Assembly (NCBI GenBank): GCA_040752115.1 | Contig: JBFMFB010000014.1 | Coordinates: forward strand, 1-53,043 | Length of the DNA: 53,043 nt | Source of the DNA: JBFMFB01 sp040752115 | GTDB lineage: Bacteria > Pseudomonadota > Gammaproteobacteria > Burkholderiales > Sulfuricellaceae | Reading direction: 5' to 3' | Shown: positions 32,700 to 41,094 of the stretch, piece by piece | Numbering within the stretch: the first letter of the stretch is position 1 | Layout of the letters: each line of letters starts with the position of its first letter | Notes under the pieces: model-generated | What the model saw: the letters and a program-made list of their open reading frames with translations, nothing else | Databases searched by the model: none | Told to the model about the DNA's origin: nothing | Translations under genes and position numbers: made by a program

Positions 32700-34723
32700 G
32701 TCGCCTTCATCTCCAACAGTTTCAATAATGCCGCTTCGTCAAGAATGACAACCCCCAGTTCCAGCGCCTTGTCGTACTTGCTGCCTGGCTCGGCGCCCGC
32801 CACTACGTAGTCGGTTTTCTTCGACACGCTGCCGGCCACCTTGCCGCCGGCCGCCTCGATTTGCTCCCTGGCCTCCTCGCGCGTCAGGTGCGGCAAGGTG
32901 CCGGTCAGCACGAAGGTCTTGCCGGCCACCGCGCCGGCTTGCGGCTTCGGTGCACCCTCTCCTTCCGGCCAGCGCACGCCGGCCGCACGCAATTTTTCGA
33001 TCACTTCGCGGTTGTGCGGCTCGGCGAAAAACTGCACGATGCTCTCGGCCACCACCGGGCCGACGTCCGGCACTTCCTGCAAGGCAGCGGCGTCCGCATC
33101 CATGAGGGAATCCAGCGAACCGAAATGATGCGCGAGATCCTTGGCAGTCGCCTCGCCCACGTTGCGGATGCCCAGGGCATAGATGAAGCGGGCGAGCGTG
33201 GTGTTCTTGCTGCCTTCGATCGCGGTCAGCACGTTGGCGGCGGACTTTTCCGCCATACGCTCGAGATTGGCGACCTCATTCATGCCGAGCCGGTACAGAT
33301 CGGCCGCGTTGCTGACCAGGCCGTTGTCCACCAACTGATCCACCAGCTTGTACCCCAGACCCTCGATATCCATGGCGCGGCGGCTGGCGAAGTGCAGCAG
33401 CGCCTCTTTGCGTTGTGCCGGACAGTACAGGCCGCCGCTGCAGCGTGCCACCGCCTCGTCTTCGGGTCTCTCCACGTGCGAGCCGCAAACCGGGCAGGTC
33501 GTCGGCATGACGAATTCGCGCGCATCCGGCGGACGCCGCTCGCGCACCACCGACACCACCTCGGGAATCACGTCCCCGGCGCGGCGCACCGTCACAGTAT
33601 CGCCGATGCGCACATCCTTGCGGCGGATCTCGTCCTCGTTGTGCAGCGTCGCATTGGTCACCGTCACGCCGCCAACGAACACCGGCGCCAGCCGCGCCAC
33701 GGGCGTCAATGCGCCGGTGCGACCGACCTGCACGTCGATTCCCTCCACCACCGTCAGCGCCTCCTGCGCCGGAAACTTGTGCGCCACGGCGAAGCGCGGC
33801 GCGCGCGCGACGAAGCCCAGCCGCTCCTGGGCAGCCAGGTCATTGACCTTGTAGACCACCCCGTCGATATCGTAAGGCAGGCTGTCGCGCTTGGCGCCGA
33901 TTGCGCGGTAATATCCGAGCAGCCCCTGGCAGCCGCGCACCACTTTGCGCTCGCGGCTGACAGGAAAGCGCAGCGATTCCAGATAATCCATCACTTCGCT
34001 GTGGACGGCAGGCAGGCTCAATCCCTCAGCCGATCCCAGGCCGTAGCAGAAAAACGTCAGCCGGCGCCCTGCGGTGATGCGCGGATCCAGCTGGCGCAGC
34101 GAGCCGGCGGCGGCGTTGCGCGGGTTGGCAAACTCTTTTTCCCCTTTTTCGACCTGATGGCGGTTCAGCCGTTCGAAATCTTTCTTCAGCATCAGCACCT
34201 CGCCGCGCACTTCCATGAAGCGGGGAGGGTTGGAAACGGGGAGGCGCAGCGGAATTGCCCGTATGGTGCGCAAATTGGCGGTCACGTCCTCGCCGGTGTA
34301 GCCGTCGCCGCGGGTCGCCCCCTGGGCGAACACGCCGCCCTCGTAAATCAGGCTCACCGCCAGGCCGTCGAATTTCGGCTCCACCGCATATTCCGCTTCG
34401 GCGATATCCAGTCCTTCGCGCACTCGCCGGTCGAAGGCAATCACATCCTCTTCCTCGAACGCATTGTTGAGCGACAGCATCGGCGTGCGATGGGAAACCT
34501 GGGCAAACACTTCCAGCGGTGCGCCGCCCACTCGCCGGGTGGGGGATTCCGGCGTGGCAAGCTGGGGGTATTGCGCTTCGAGCCGCTCCAGCTCGCGGAA
34601 CAGGCGATCGTATTCGGCGTCCGGGATGACTGGCGCGTCCAGCACGTAGTAGAGGTAGTTGTGCTTCTCGATCTCCTCACGCAAATGGCGCGCGCGCTCG
34701 GCGACGTCCGCCGGCACGCCCAT
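32696..34723 (-). CDS. ligA: NAD-dependent DNA ligase
   Basis: Seals nicks in replication and repair. At 675 aa it has the normal length and all domains: N-terminal Ia (HNYLYYVLDAPVIPDAEYD), adenylation with the active-site Lys in EPKFDGLAVS (residue 117), OB fold, a four-Cys zinc finger (CPVCGSH, then C and GLYC, near residues 408-431), helix-hairpin-helix repeats, and a C-terminal BRCT domain from about residue 597. The start overlaps the zipA stop as TGATG. Confidence 0.98.
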   Translation of the reverse strand: MGVPADVAERARHLREEIEKHNYLYYVLDAPVIPDAEYDRLFRELERLEAQYPQLATPESPTRRVGGAPLEVFAQVSHRTPMLSLNNAFEEEDVIAFDRRVREGLDIAEAEYAVEPKFDGLAVSLIYEGGVFAQGATRGDGYTGEDVTANLRTIRAIPLRLPVSNPPRFMEVRGEVLMLKKDFERLNRHQVEKGEKEFANPRNAAAGSLRQLDPRITAGRRLTFFCYGLGSAEGLSLPAVHSEVMDYLESLRFPVSRERKVVRGCQGLLGYYRAIGAKRDSLPYDIDGVVYKVNDLAAQERLGFVARAPRFAVAHKFPAQEALTVVEGIDVQVGRTGALTPVARLAPVFVGGVTVTNATLHNEDEIRRKDVRIGDTVTVRRAGDVIPEVVSVVRERRPPDAREFVMPTTCPVCGSHVERPEDEAVARCSGGLYCPAQRKEALLHFASRRAMDIEGLGYKLVDQLVDNGLVSNAADLYRLGMNEVANLERMAEKSAANVLTAIEGSKNTTLARFIYALGIRNVGEATAKDLAHHFGSLDSLMDADAAALQEVPDVGPVVAESIVQFFAEPHNREVIEKLRAAGVRWPEGEGAPKPQAGAVAGKTFVLTGTLPHLTREEAREQIEAAGGKVAGSVSKKTDYVVAGAEPGSKYDKALELGVVILDEAALLKLLEMKAT

Positions 34724-35877
34724 CAGGCCAGCAGCCTCAAAATACGGGGACTGCCGGCACGGAGATCATGTGCATCCATCCTGGCATAGATATCAGCGAG
34801 CTGCTGACGGATCCTGCCCAGCCCCGTCTCGGTCAACTCCTTGCGGTTATCGTCCACCAGCTTGCCGGGCAGTGCTACAGCGAGCTGACGGGCAACGCCC
34901 AGCATCTGATCGAAGGCCCGCAATCCGCCGGCCACCTTCGGCACGTCGAACAGCAGGGTAACACCGTGGGTGGAAAGCTGCTTGATCGCGGGAGAAAAGA
35001 AAGGCTCCGACTCCAGATTGCAGAGAGAGAACAGCGAAGCCCCCTGGTCATTCAGATAATGGAAGCTGCCGTCCGGCATCAGCTTCATTCCTGACGCCTC
35101 GGCCAGCGCGCGGATCTTCGTGGCGGGGAAAGGGGCCCCATCTTCGGCCACCACGTTCACCCCGATCAGCACATCCGCCGCGGCGCAAAGGCGGTCAATT
35201 TCCTGAGCGGCGGAAAGCGCGGCTTGCTTGTCGGGAAAATCCACCACCGCGTACAAACTGCCCGCCACGTCCTGCACCAGTTCGCAAAACGCGGCGAGAT
35301 CGGCCGCGCCAACCGGCCCGGAGCGATCCGCCAGCTGCAGGCCTGCGGCCAGCTTGACGAATTCCGCATCCGGCGGCGCCTGCGCGGCATCCTCCCACAT
35401 CCCGGCGTGCTGGTTGAAGCCAAACCACCGCACCGCCCTCGCGCTTCCGCGCGCCTGCTGCAGCGCCACCGCAAACGCACTGGGGGTGACGGGATCGGCC
35501 GCATGCAGCAGGGCGACATAATCAATCATCCGGTCCAGCTGGTGCGGCCAGGCCTCGTCCGCCGCTGCCGCCGCCTCGAACTCCGCCTCCGGCTCAGGGG
35601 AAAGAGCCGTTTCCGCGAGCTGCTCGTGCCCCGATGCAGACGGCGCAACGATCTGTTCTGGCTCCGAAGCGGCAACGATCGGCCCCATCCGCGGCTCCTC
35701 GCGTGCGCCGGAAAAGGTGTCGCCCCTCCCTTCCCGCATCAGCACGTCCTCATGGCTGGACTCGAAATGCCGCTCCGCGTGGCGTTTGAATCTTCTTTCC
35801 TGCAGCCAGTTAAAAACCAGCACTCCGGCCACTGCCAGGAGGCCGACGGCAATCAGCCCGATTTGCAATTCGCTCAT
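34723..35877 (-). CDS. zipA: Cell division protein ZipA
   Basis: Membrane anchor for FtsZ. The 384-aa protein has one N-terminal membrane helix (IGLIAVGLLAVAGVLVFNWL at residues 6-25), a long Glu/Ala-rich unstructured linker, and the C-terminal FtsZ-binding domain from about residue 250 (LMPDGSFHYLNDQGASLFSL and FDVPKVAGGLRAFDQML). It lies between smc and ligA, a standard betaproteobacterial order. A 224-bp gap with an inverted repeat separates it from smc. Confidence 0.9.
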   Translation of the reverse strand: MSELQIGLIAVGLLAVAGVLVFNWLQERRFKRHAERHFESSHEDVLMREGRGDTFSGAREEPRMGPIVAASEPEQIVAPSASGHEQLAETALSPEPEAEFEAAAAADEAWPHQLDRMIDYVALLHAADPVTPSAFAVALQQARGSARAVRWFGFNQHAGMWEDAAQAPPDAEFVKLAAGLQLADRSGPVGAADLAAFCELVQDVAGSLYAVVDFPDKQAALSAAQEIDRLCAAADVLIGVNVVAEDGAPFPATKIRALAEASGMKLMPDGSFHYLNDQGASLFSLCNLESEPFFSPAIKQLSTHGVTLLFDVPKVAGGLRAFDQMLGVARQLAVALPGKLVDDNRKELTETGLGRIRQQLADIYARMDAHDLRAGSPRILRLLA

Positions 35878-35930
35878 GTTTGCGCCATTTCAAAAATGGT
35901 TTCGGGAATTATCCTTAAGGACGGCATTGG

Positions 35931-36049
35931 GCCACGAATGACACGAACAAGAACAATGAAGTGCGACCGATTTGCAGCACACCATCCAGGTAAACACGGA
36001 CCCATGAGTAACGTCATGATTATTCGTGAACATTCGTGTCATTCGTGGC
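35931..36049. repeat. 17-bp perfect inverted repeat in the smc-zipA gap
   Basis: The arm at 35931-35947 (GCCACGAATGACACGAA) is the exact reverse complement of 36033-36049, with an 85-nt loop. The right arm is preceded by extra partial copies of ATTCGTG. The rest of the 224-bp gap holds a small hairpin (35886-35900) and an isolated TATAAT-like box on the minus strand at 36068-36073, but no gene. Confidence 0.75.
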
Positions 36050-36101
36050 TGAAACGCTTTTTCCAGGATTATAGCGCAGCTTGCCGCCCCGGCTTCAACA
36101 A

Positions 36102-39100
36102 TCACGCCGCCTCGTCCCGCATGCGGACGGCCTCTTCGAGATCCACCGCGACCACGCGCGACACGCCCGACTCCTGCATGGTCACGCCCACGAGCTGCTG
36201 CGCCATTTCCATGGTGATTTTGTTGTGGCTGACAAACACGAACTGGGTATGCGCGGACATCTTCTTCACCAGTTCGCAGAAGCGCTCGGTGTTGGTGTCG
36301 TCGAGCGGCGCGTCCACCTCGTCCAGCATGCAGAACGGTGCCGGGTTCAACTGGAACAGCGAGAACACCAGCGCCAGCGCGGTCAATGCCTTCTCGCCGC
36401 CGGACAGCAAGTGGATCGAGCTGTTGCGCTTGCCCGGCGGCTGGGCGATCAGCGTGACCCCGGCATCGAGGATTTCCTCGCCTGCGAGCTCGAGCCGCGC
36501 CTGGCCGCCGCCGAACACCGACGGGAACAGCTCGCCGAAATGGCGATTGACGGTGTCGAAGGTCTCCTGCAGCCGCGCCCGCGTCTCCCGGTCGATGCGC
36601 CGGATCGCCTGCTCCAGCGTGTCCATCGCCGAAGCCAGGTCGGCTGCCTGGGCATCGAGATACTGCTTGCGTTCGCGCCCGCTGTTGAGCTCGTCCAGCG
36701 CCGCCAGATTGACCGCGCCCAGCGCCTCGATCTCCTGCTCCAGCCGGCCGATTTCGCCCTGCAAGCCGCTCTGGCTGGCATTCCGGTCGAGCAGGGGCAC
36801 CAGCACCGCCTCGTCCGCTCCGGCCGCGGCGAGCTGCTCGGCGCACTGTTCGTCGTAAAGCCGCGCTTCCTGTTCCTTGAGCCGCGCCTGCTCCAGCTTG
36901 TCGCGCAGCGGATGCAGTTTATGCTCGCTCGCCATGCGCTGCTCCTCGAGGCGCTGCAGGGCATTCGCGGCTCCCGCCAGGATATCGCGCGCCGCCGCCA
37001 GCGCCTTTTCCTTTTCCTGGCGCTGCGCCAGCGCCTGCTGCAGCGCCTCGCCGGCCGGCTCGTCGTCGAGCGCGGCCTGCTCCAACGCCAGATTCTCGAT
37101 CCGCGCCGCGAGCTCTTCCAGTTGCCCGCACAGCACCGCCGCGCTGTTTTCCAGTTCGGCGATCTTGCCGCCGCAGTGCTTGCGGTGGAAACCCGCATCC
37201 TGCGCCTCGCGCTCCATCGCATGCGCCGCCTGGCGCTGTTTCGCGAGCCGCGCCTCGGCCTCGGCGCGCTCCCGGCCGTCATCCTCAAACTGCACCGCCA
37301 GCACCTCGATCCGGGCTCGGTGCTGCTCCAGATTGTATTCATGCTCGGCCGCCTGCTCGGCTTCCACCTCGATCTCGGCGGCGAGTTCCTGCGACTCCTT
37401 TTCGACTTGCCGGCTGCGTTGCGTGACCTGCTGCTGCCGGGTTTCGAGCTTGTGCACCTCCATCTGCGCGCGGTGGTGCGCCTGCTGCAGATCGGAAGCC
37501 GCAGTACGCAGCGCCAAAAGCTCGCCCTGGGCGCGCTCCGACTCGGCCTCGCGTTCCGTTGCCGCAGCCTGCCGCTGGCCGAGCGCCTCCCGGCACGCCT
37601 CCAGCTCCGCCCGCAGCCTCTCGATCTCGGCCTGGCGCGCCAGCACGCCGTGCAGTTCCGACTGCGGCGCGAAGAACGTGACACTGTGGCGCGTCAGAAC
37701 ATGGCCGTCGCGGCACACCAGGCAGGCGCCGGCCGGCAGCCGCTCGCGCAGCCCCCATGCTTCGCCCTGGCTCTCGGCCGCGTACACGCCGTGCAGCCAG
37801 TCGCCGAGCAGTGCGCTCCCCTGCTCCGACCCCTGCCACGCCGCATGGCGCGCCAGCGGCACGAACTCGCCTGCCGCTTCGGCCTCGGCGGCCGCGCCGC
37901 TGTTTCGGTCGAACACCGTCACCGGTGCCGGCGGCGCATCGCCGAGCCAGCCCAGCGCCGGTTGCAAACTATCGAGCACGATGGCATTGAGGCGCCCGCC
38001 CAGCACCGCTTCCAGCGCCGTTTCCCAGCCCGGCTCGATCCTGAGGCTTGCCCACAGCCGCGGTAGATGCTCCAGCTGGTGCTTCGCCAGCCAGGCTTTG
38101 AGCTTCTGGTTGTGCTCGAGCCGGCTTTGCAGCTGCTCCAGAGCGTGAAGCTGCGCCTCCAGCCGGGTCGTGCGCTGCAGCTCCGCGTGGGCCGCCTGCC
38201 GCGCCTCGCGCTGCGCAGCTTCCAGCTCCGGCAGCCGGGCCTGGGCGGCGTGCAGCCGCGCCTGCGCATCTTCCAGCTTGACGGCAAGCTCCGCAGCCTC
38301 CTCGCGGGCGAAAGCCAAAGCATCGGCGTCGGGTTTCGGCAGCGCCGCCTGTTCCTGCTCCAGACGCGCAAGCCGCGCACGCAACTGCTCGATGGCGCGC
38401 CGGGCGTGAGTGCGGTGGGTTTCCTCGACCTGCATTGCCTGTTCCGCCTGGGAAAGCTCGCGCTGCAGCGCGGCATGGCGCTGCTGGCACGCACGAAAGG
38501 CTTCCTCGGCCTGCGGCAGCGCCTCCCTTTCCCGCGCCAACCGCTCCTCGCAATGCGCCGCGCGCTCGTCTGCCTTTTCCAGCTCCTCACGCCAGTGAGC
38601 CAGGTTTTCCTCCGCGCGCTGGCGCTGCTGCATGAGCTGGCTCTGCTGGCTTTGCCAGCCCGCCAATTGGGCGGCCAGGCGCTGCCTGGTTTCGCGCTGG
38701 TGCTGCAACTGCTGCTCCAGCTTCGCGACCTCGGCGTTGGCGCCGTACAGCTCGCCCTGGGCGGCGTGCAGCGCGTCGCCGGCGGCGTAGTGGTCGGCCC
38801 TCGCCTGTTCGAGCTGGCTTTCCGCCTCGCGCAGGCGCGCGGTTTCCGCCTCCAGCTCGTTGATCAGGCGCTCCACCTGCTGCCGCCCGCGCTCCCACTG
38901 CATCGCGGCCTCGCGTTTTTTCAGCAGCCACAGCAGGTTCTGCGCGGTCGAAAGCTGCGCCTGCAGCGTGTGGTACTGCTGCGCCACCTGGGCCTGCGCC
39001 TCCAGCCGGGCGAGCTGCTTGTCCAGCTCCTGGCGGATGTCCTCCACCCGCGCCAGATTCTCGCGCGTGTCCTTGAGCCGCAGCTCGGTTTCGCGCCGCC

Positions 39101-39626
39101 GCTCCTTGTATTTGGAAATCCCCGCCGCTTCCTCCAGAAATACCCGCAGCTCCTCCGGCCGCGCCTCGATGATGCGCGAGATCATGCCCTGCTCGATGAT
39201 GGCGTAGGCGCGCGGCCCCAGCCCGGTGCCGAGGAAGATGTCGGTCACGTCGCGGCGCCGCACGTGCAGGTTATTGATGTAGTAGGAGGATTCGCCGTTG
39301 CGCAGAAGCACGCGCTTGACAGCGATCTCGGCATACTGCGACCACTGCCCCGCGGCCTTGCCCAGGGTGTTGTCGAACCTGAGCTCCACGCTCGCCCGCG
39401 CCACCGGCTTGCGGCTGCCGGAACCATTGAAGATCACGTCCTGCATCGATTCGCCGCGCAGCTGGCGCGCCGACGACTCGCCCAGCACCCAGCGCACGGC
39501 GTCGATCACGTTCGACTTGCCGCAACCGTTGGGGCCGACGATGCCGGTCCGCTGCGCGGGAATGGGGATGGCGGTCGGGTCGACGAAGGTTTTGAAACCG
39601 GCCAGTTTGATGTGGGTAAGGCGCAA
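36102..39626 (-). CDS. smc: Chromosome segregation protein SMC
   Basis: ATPase of the bacterial condensin. At 1174 aa it has the full architecture: Walker A GPNGCGKSNVIDA at residues 31-43, a first coiled coil, a hinge around residues 510-650, a second coiled coil very rich in Glu/Ala/Arg, then the signature LSGGEKAL near 1077 and Walker B FCMLDEVDAPLDD near 1107. The most likely start is TTG at 39626, with no strong Shine-Dalgarno; the conserved N-terminus RLTHIKLAGFKTFVDPT begins right there. It is divergent from queF by 56 bp. Confidence 0.97.
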   Translation of the reverse strand: MRLTHIKLAGFKTFVDPTAIPIPAQRTGIVGPNGCGKSNVIDAVRWVLGESSARQLRGESMQDVIFNGSGSRKPVARASVELRFDNTLGKAAGQWSQYAEIAVKRVLLRNGESSYYINNLHVRRRDVTDIFLGTGLGPRAYAIIEQGMISRIIEARPEELRVFLEEAAGISKYKERRRETELRLKDTRENLARVEDIRQELDKQLARLEAQAQVAQQYHTLQAQLSTAQNLLWLLKKREAAMQWERGRQQVERLINELEAETARLREAESQLEQARADHYAAGDALHAAQGELYGANAEVAKLEQQLQHQRETRQRLAAQLAGWQSQQSQLMQQRQRAEENLAHWREELEKADERAAHCEERLAREREALPQAEEAFRACQQRHAALQRELSQAEQAMQVEETHRTHARRAIEQLRARLARLEQEQAALPKPDADALAFAREEAAELAVKLEDAQARLHAAQARLPELEAAQREARQAAHAELQRTTRLEAQLHALEQLQSRLEHNQKLKAWLAKHQLEHLPRLWASLRIEPGWETALEAVLGGRLNAIVLDSLQPALGWLGDAPPAPVTVFDRNSGAAAEAEAAGEFVPLARHAAWQGSEQGSALLGDWLHGVYAAESQGEAWGLRERLPAGACLVCRDGHVLTRHSVTFFAPQSELHGVLARQAEIERLRAELEACREALGQRQAAATEREAESERAQGELLALRTAASDLQQAHHRAQMEVHKLETRQQQVTQRSRQVEKESQELAAEIEVEAEQAAEHEYNLEQHRARIEVLAVQFEDDGRERAEAEARLAKQRQAAHAMEREAQDAGFHRKHCGGKIAELENSAAVLCGQLEELAARIENLALEQAALDDEPAGEALQQALAQRQEKEKALAAARDILAGAANALQRLEEQRMASEHKLHPLRDKLEQARLKEQEARLYDEQCAEQLAAAGADEAVLVPLLDRNASQSGLQGEIGRLEQEIEALGAVNLAALDELNSGRERKQYLDAQAADLASAMDTLEQAIRRIDRETRARLQETFDTVNRHFGELFPSVFGGGQARLELAGEEILDAGVTLIAQPPGKRNSSIHLLSGGEKALTALALVFSLFQLNPAPFCMLDEVDAPLDDTNTERFCELVKKMSAHTQFVFVSHNKITMEMAQQLVGVTMQESGVSRVVAVDLEEAVRMRDEAA

Positions 39627-39643
39627 TTTGCAGTTCGGAACGA

Positions 39644-39649
39644 TATAAT
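39644..39649 (+). promoter_or_regulatory. Predicted -10 box for queF
   Basis: A perfect TATAAT lies 34 bp before the queF ATG in the short divergent gap with smc. No good -35 box is visible at 16-18 bp. The surrounding GATATAATCG could also serve smc in the opposite direction. Confidence 0.4.
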
Positions 39650-39682
39650 CGCGTTATTTTAACCGATTTGGACTCTCCGACC

Positions 39683-40099
39683 ATGCCCAGCCAACCGAGC
39701 AAAGCCCTGGAAACCTTCGACAACCCCCACCCCGGCCGGGATTACCACATCCACATGGAAATTCCCGAATTCACCTGCCTGTGCCCCAAGACCGGCCAGC
39801 CGGATTTCGCCACCCTGATCCTGGATTACATCCCTGATCAAAAATGCGTCGAGCTGAAAAGCCTGAAGCTCTACATCTGGTCCTACCGCAACGAAGGCGC
39901 CTTCCACGAAGCCGTCACCAACCGCATCCTGGACGACCTCGCGGCCGCCACCCAGCCCCGATTTATGCGCCTTACCGCCAAGTTCTATGTGCGCGGCGGC
40001 ATTTTCACCAATGTCGTCGCCGAGCACCGCAAGCCGGGATGGGCGCCGCAGCCGAAAGTGGAACTGGCGCAGTTCGAGTCGCAGTCGAATACGCGGTAG
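39683..40099 (+). CDS. queF: NADPH-dependent 7-cyano-7-deazaguanine reductase
   Basis: Reduces preQ0 to preQ1 in queuosine synthesis. This is the single-domain (type I) form: 138 aa from the ATG at 39683. The catalytic Cys is in EFTCLCPKTGQPDFA, and the QueF motif plus substrate Glu appear in ELKSLKLYIWSYRNEGAFHE. No preQ1 riboswitch-like structure was recognised in the short upstream region. An earlier in-frame TTG is possible but less likely. Confidence 0.95.
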   Translation: MPSQPSKALETFDNPHPGRDYHIHMEIPEFTCLCPKTGQPDFATLILDYIPDQKCVELKSLKLYIWSYRNEGAFHEAVTNRILDDLAAATQPRFMRLTAKFYVRGGIFTNVVAEHRKPGWAPQPKVELAQFESQSNTR

Positions 40100-40172
40100 G
40101 CAACGTGTCGATGCAAGCCCCTCATCCTGCCGGCGGAAACGCCGGAATGTGTGCGCCGCCCCCGCCCTTGCC

Positions 40173-41087
40173 GTGAACAACCTCATCCTTCTCGTCATCT
40201 GCTTCGTCATCGGCATCGCCCTGCGCCGCAGCGGCCGCTTGCCCGAGCAGGCGCCGGCCACGCTCAACAGCTTCATCATTTACGTATCCCTGCCGGCGCT
40301 TGCCCTGCTGCATGTCCATGATCTTACCCTGTCGGGCGACATGGCGCTGGTGGCGGGCATGGCGTGGCTGCACCTCACCCTCGCCGTGGCGTTCTTTTGG
40401 GCCGTCGGCAAGTGGCTGAAGCTGCCGCGCGCGACCGTCGGCGCGCTGATCCTGATGGGCGGCCTGGGCAACACCTCTTTCCTCGGATTGCCGATGATCG
40501 AGGCCTATTACGGCAAGGAGGCCATCGTCACCGGCATCGTCGCCGACCAGCTCGGCTCCTTCCTGGCGCTTTCCACAGCCGGCATCATGGTAGCCGGACT
40601 CTATTCTTCCGAAACGCCCGCGGCCACGAACATCCTGCGCCGCGTCGCGCTGTTCCCTCCGTTCCTCGCGTTATTGCTGGGCGTAACGTTGATGCCCGTT
40701 GCCTATCCGGATTGGCTGGTCGCGGTGCTCAAGCGCCTGGGCGACACGCTGGCGCCGTTGGCGCTGGTCGCGGTCGGATTCCAGCTGAGGCTGGAGCAGC
40801 TCGCCGCCAATCGCCGCAATCTCGCGATCGGTTTGCTGTTCAAACTGGTCCTGGCGCCGCTGGCGATTTTCCTGCTCTACGTGCCGCTACTGGGCGCCGG
40901 CGGGCAGACCATCCAAGTGACCCTGTTCGAAGCCGCCATGCCTCCGATGATTACCGCTTCCATCCTGGCAACCGAGCATGATCTCGATCCCCCCCTGGCG
41001 ACGTCGATGGTGGCGGTGGGGGTCATGCTGTCGTTCGCGACCCTGGCCGGCTGGTGGTGGGTATTGGCGCGCATCGTGCCGGCCTGA
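40173..41087 (+). CDS. AEC-family (auxin efflux carrier-like) transporter
   Basis: An inner-membrane permease of 304 aa from a GTG at 40173 (NNLILLVICFVIGIALRRSG). About ten hydrophobic segments are visible, with the family's two inverted halves: LNSFIIYVSLPALALLHVHD early, GGLGNTSFLGLPMIEAYYG mid, and FEAAMPPMITASILATEHD late. The substrate is unknown; family members move dicarboxylates or similar anions. The 73-bp gap from queF holds a 6-bp GAAA-loop hairpin (40130-40145). Confidence 0.85.
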   Translation: MNNLILLVICFVIGIALRRSGRLPEQAPATLNSFIIYVSLPALALLHVHDLTLSGDMALVAGMAWLHLTLAVAFFWAVGKWLKLPRATVGALILMGGLGNTSFLGLPMIEAYYGKEAIVTGIVADQLGSFLALSTAGIMVAGLYSSETPAATNILRRVALFPPFLALLLGVTLMPVAYPDWLVAVLKRLGDTLAPLALVAVGFQLRLEQLAANRRNLAIGLLFKLVLAPLAIFLLYVPLLGAGGQTIQVTLFEAAMPPMITASILATEHDLDPPLATSMVAVGVMLSFATLAGWWWVLARIVPA

Positions 41088-41094
41088 AACGAAG

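Noticed and set aside
32861..34789. Open frame of 642 codons on the plus strand
   Set aside because: Exact antisense of ligA; no domain or ribosome-binding site.
36081..38066. Open frame of 661 codons on the plus strand, and further long frames across 36224-39662
   Set aside because: Shadows of the coiled-coil region of smc, whose Glu/Ala/Arg codons leave all frames open.
39600..39690. PreQ1 riboswitch before queF
   Set aside because: The region is too short and shows no pseudoknot-forming C-rich/A-rich pattern; only a -10 box is visible.
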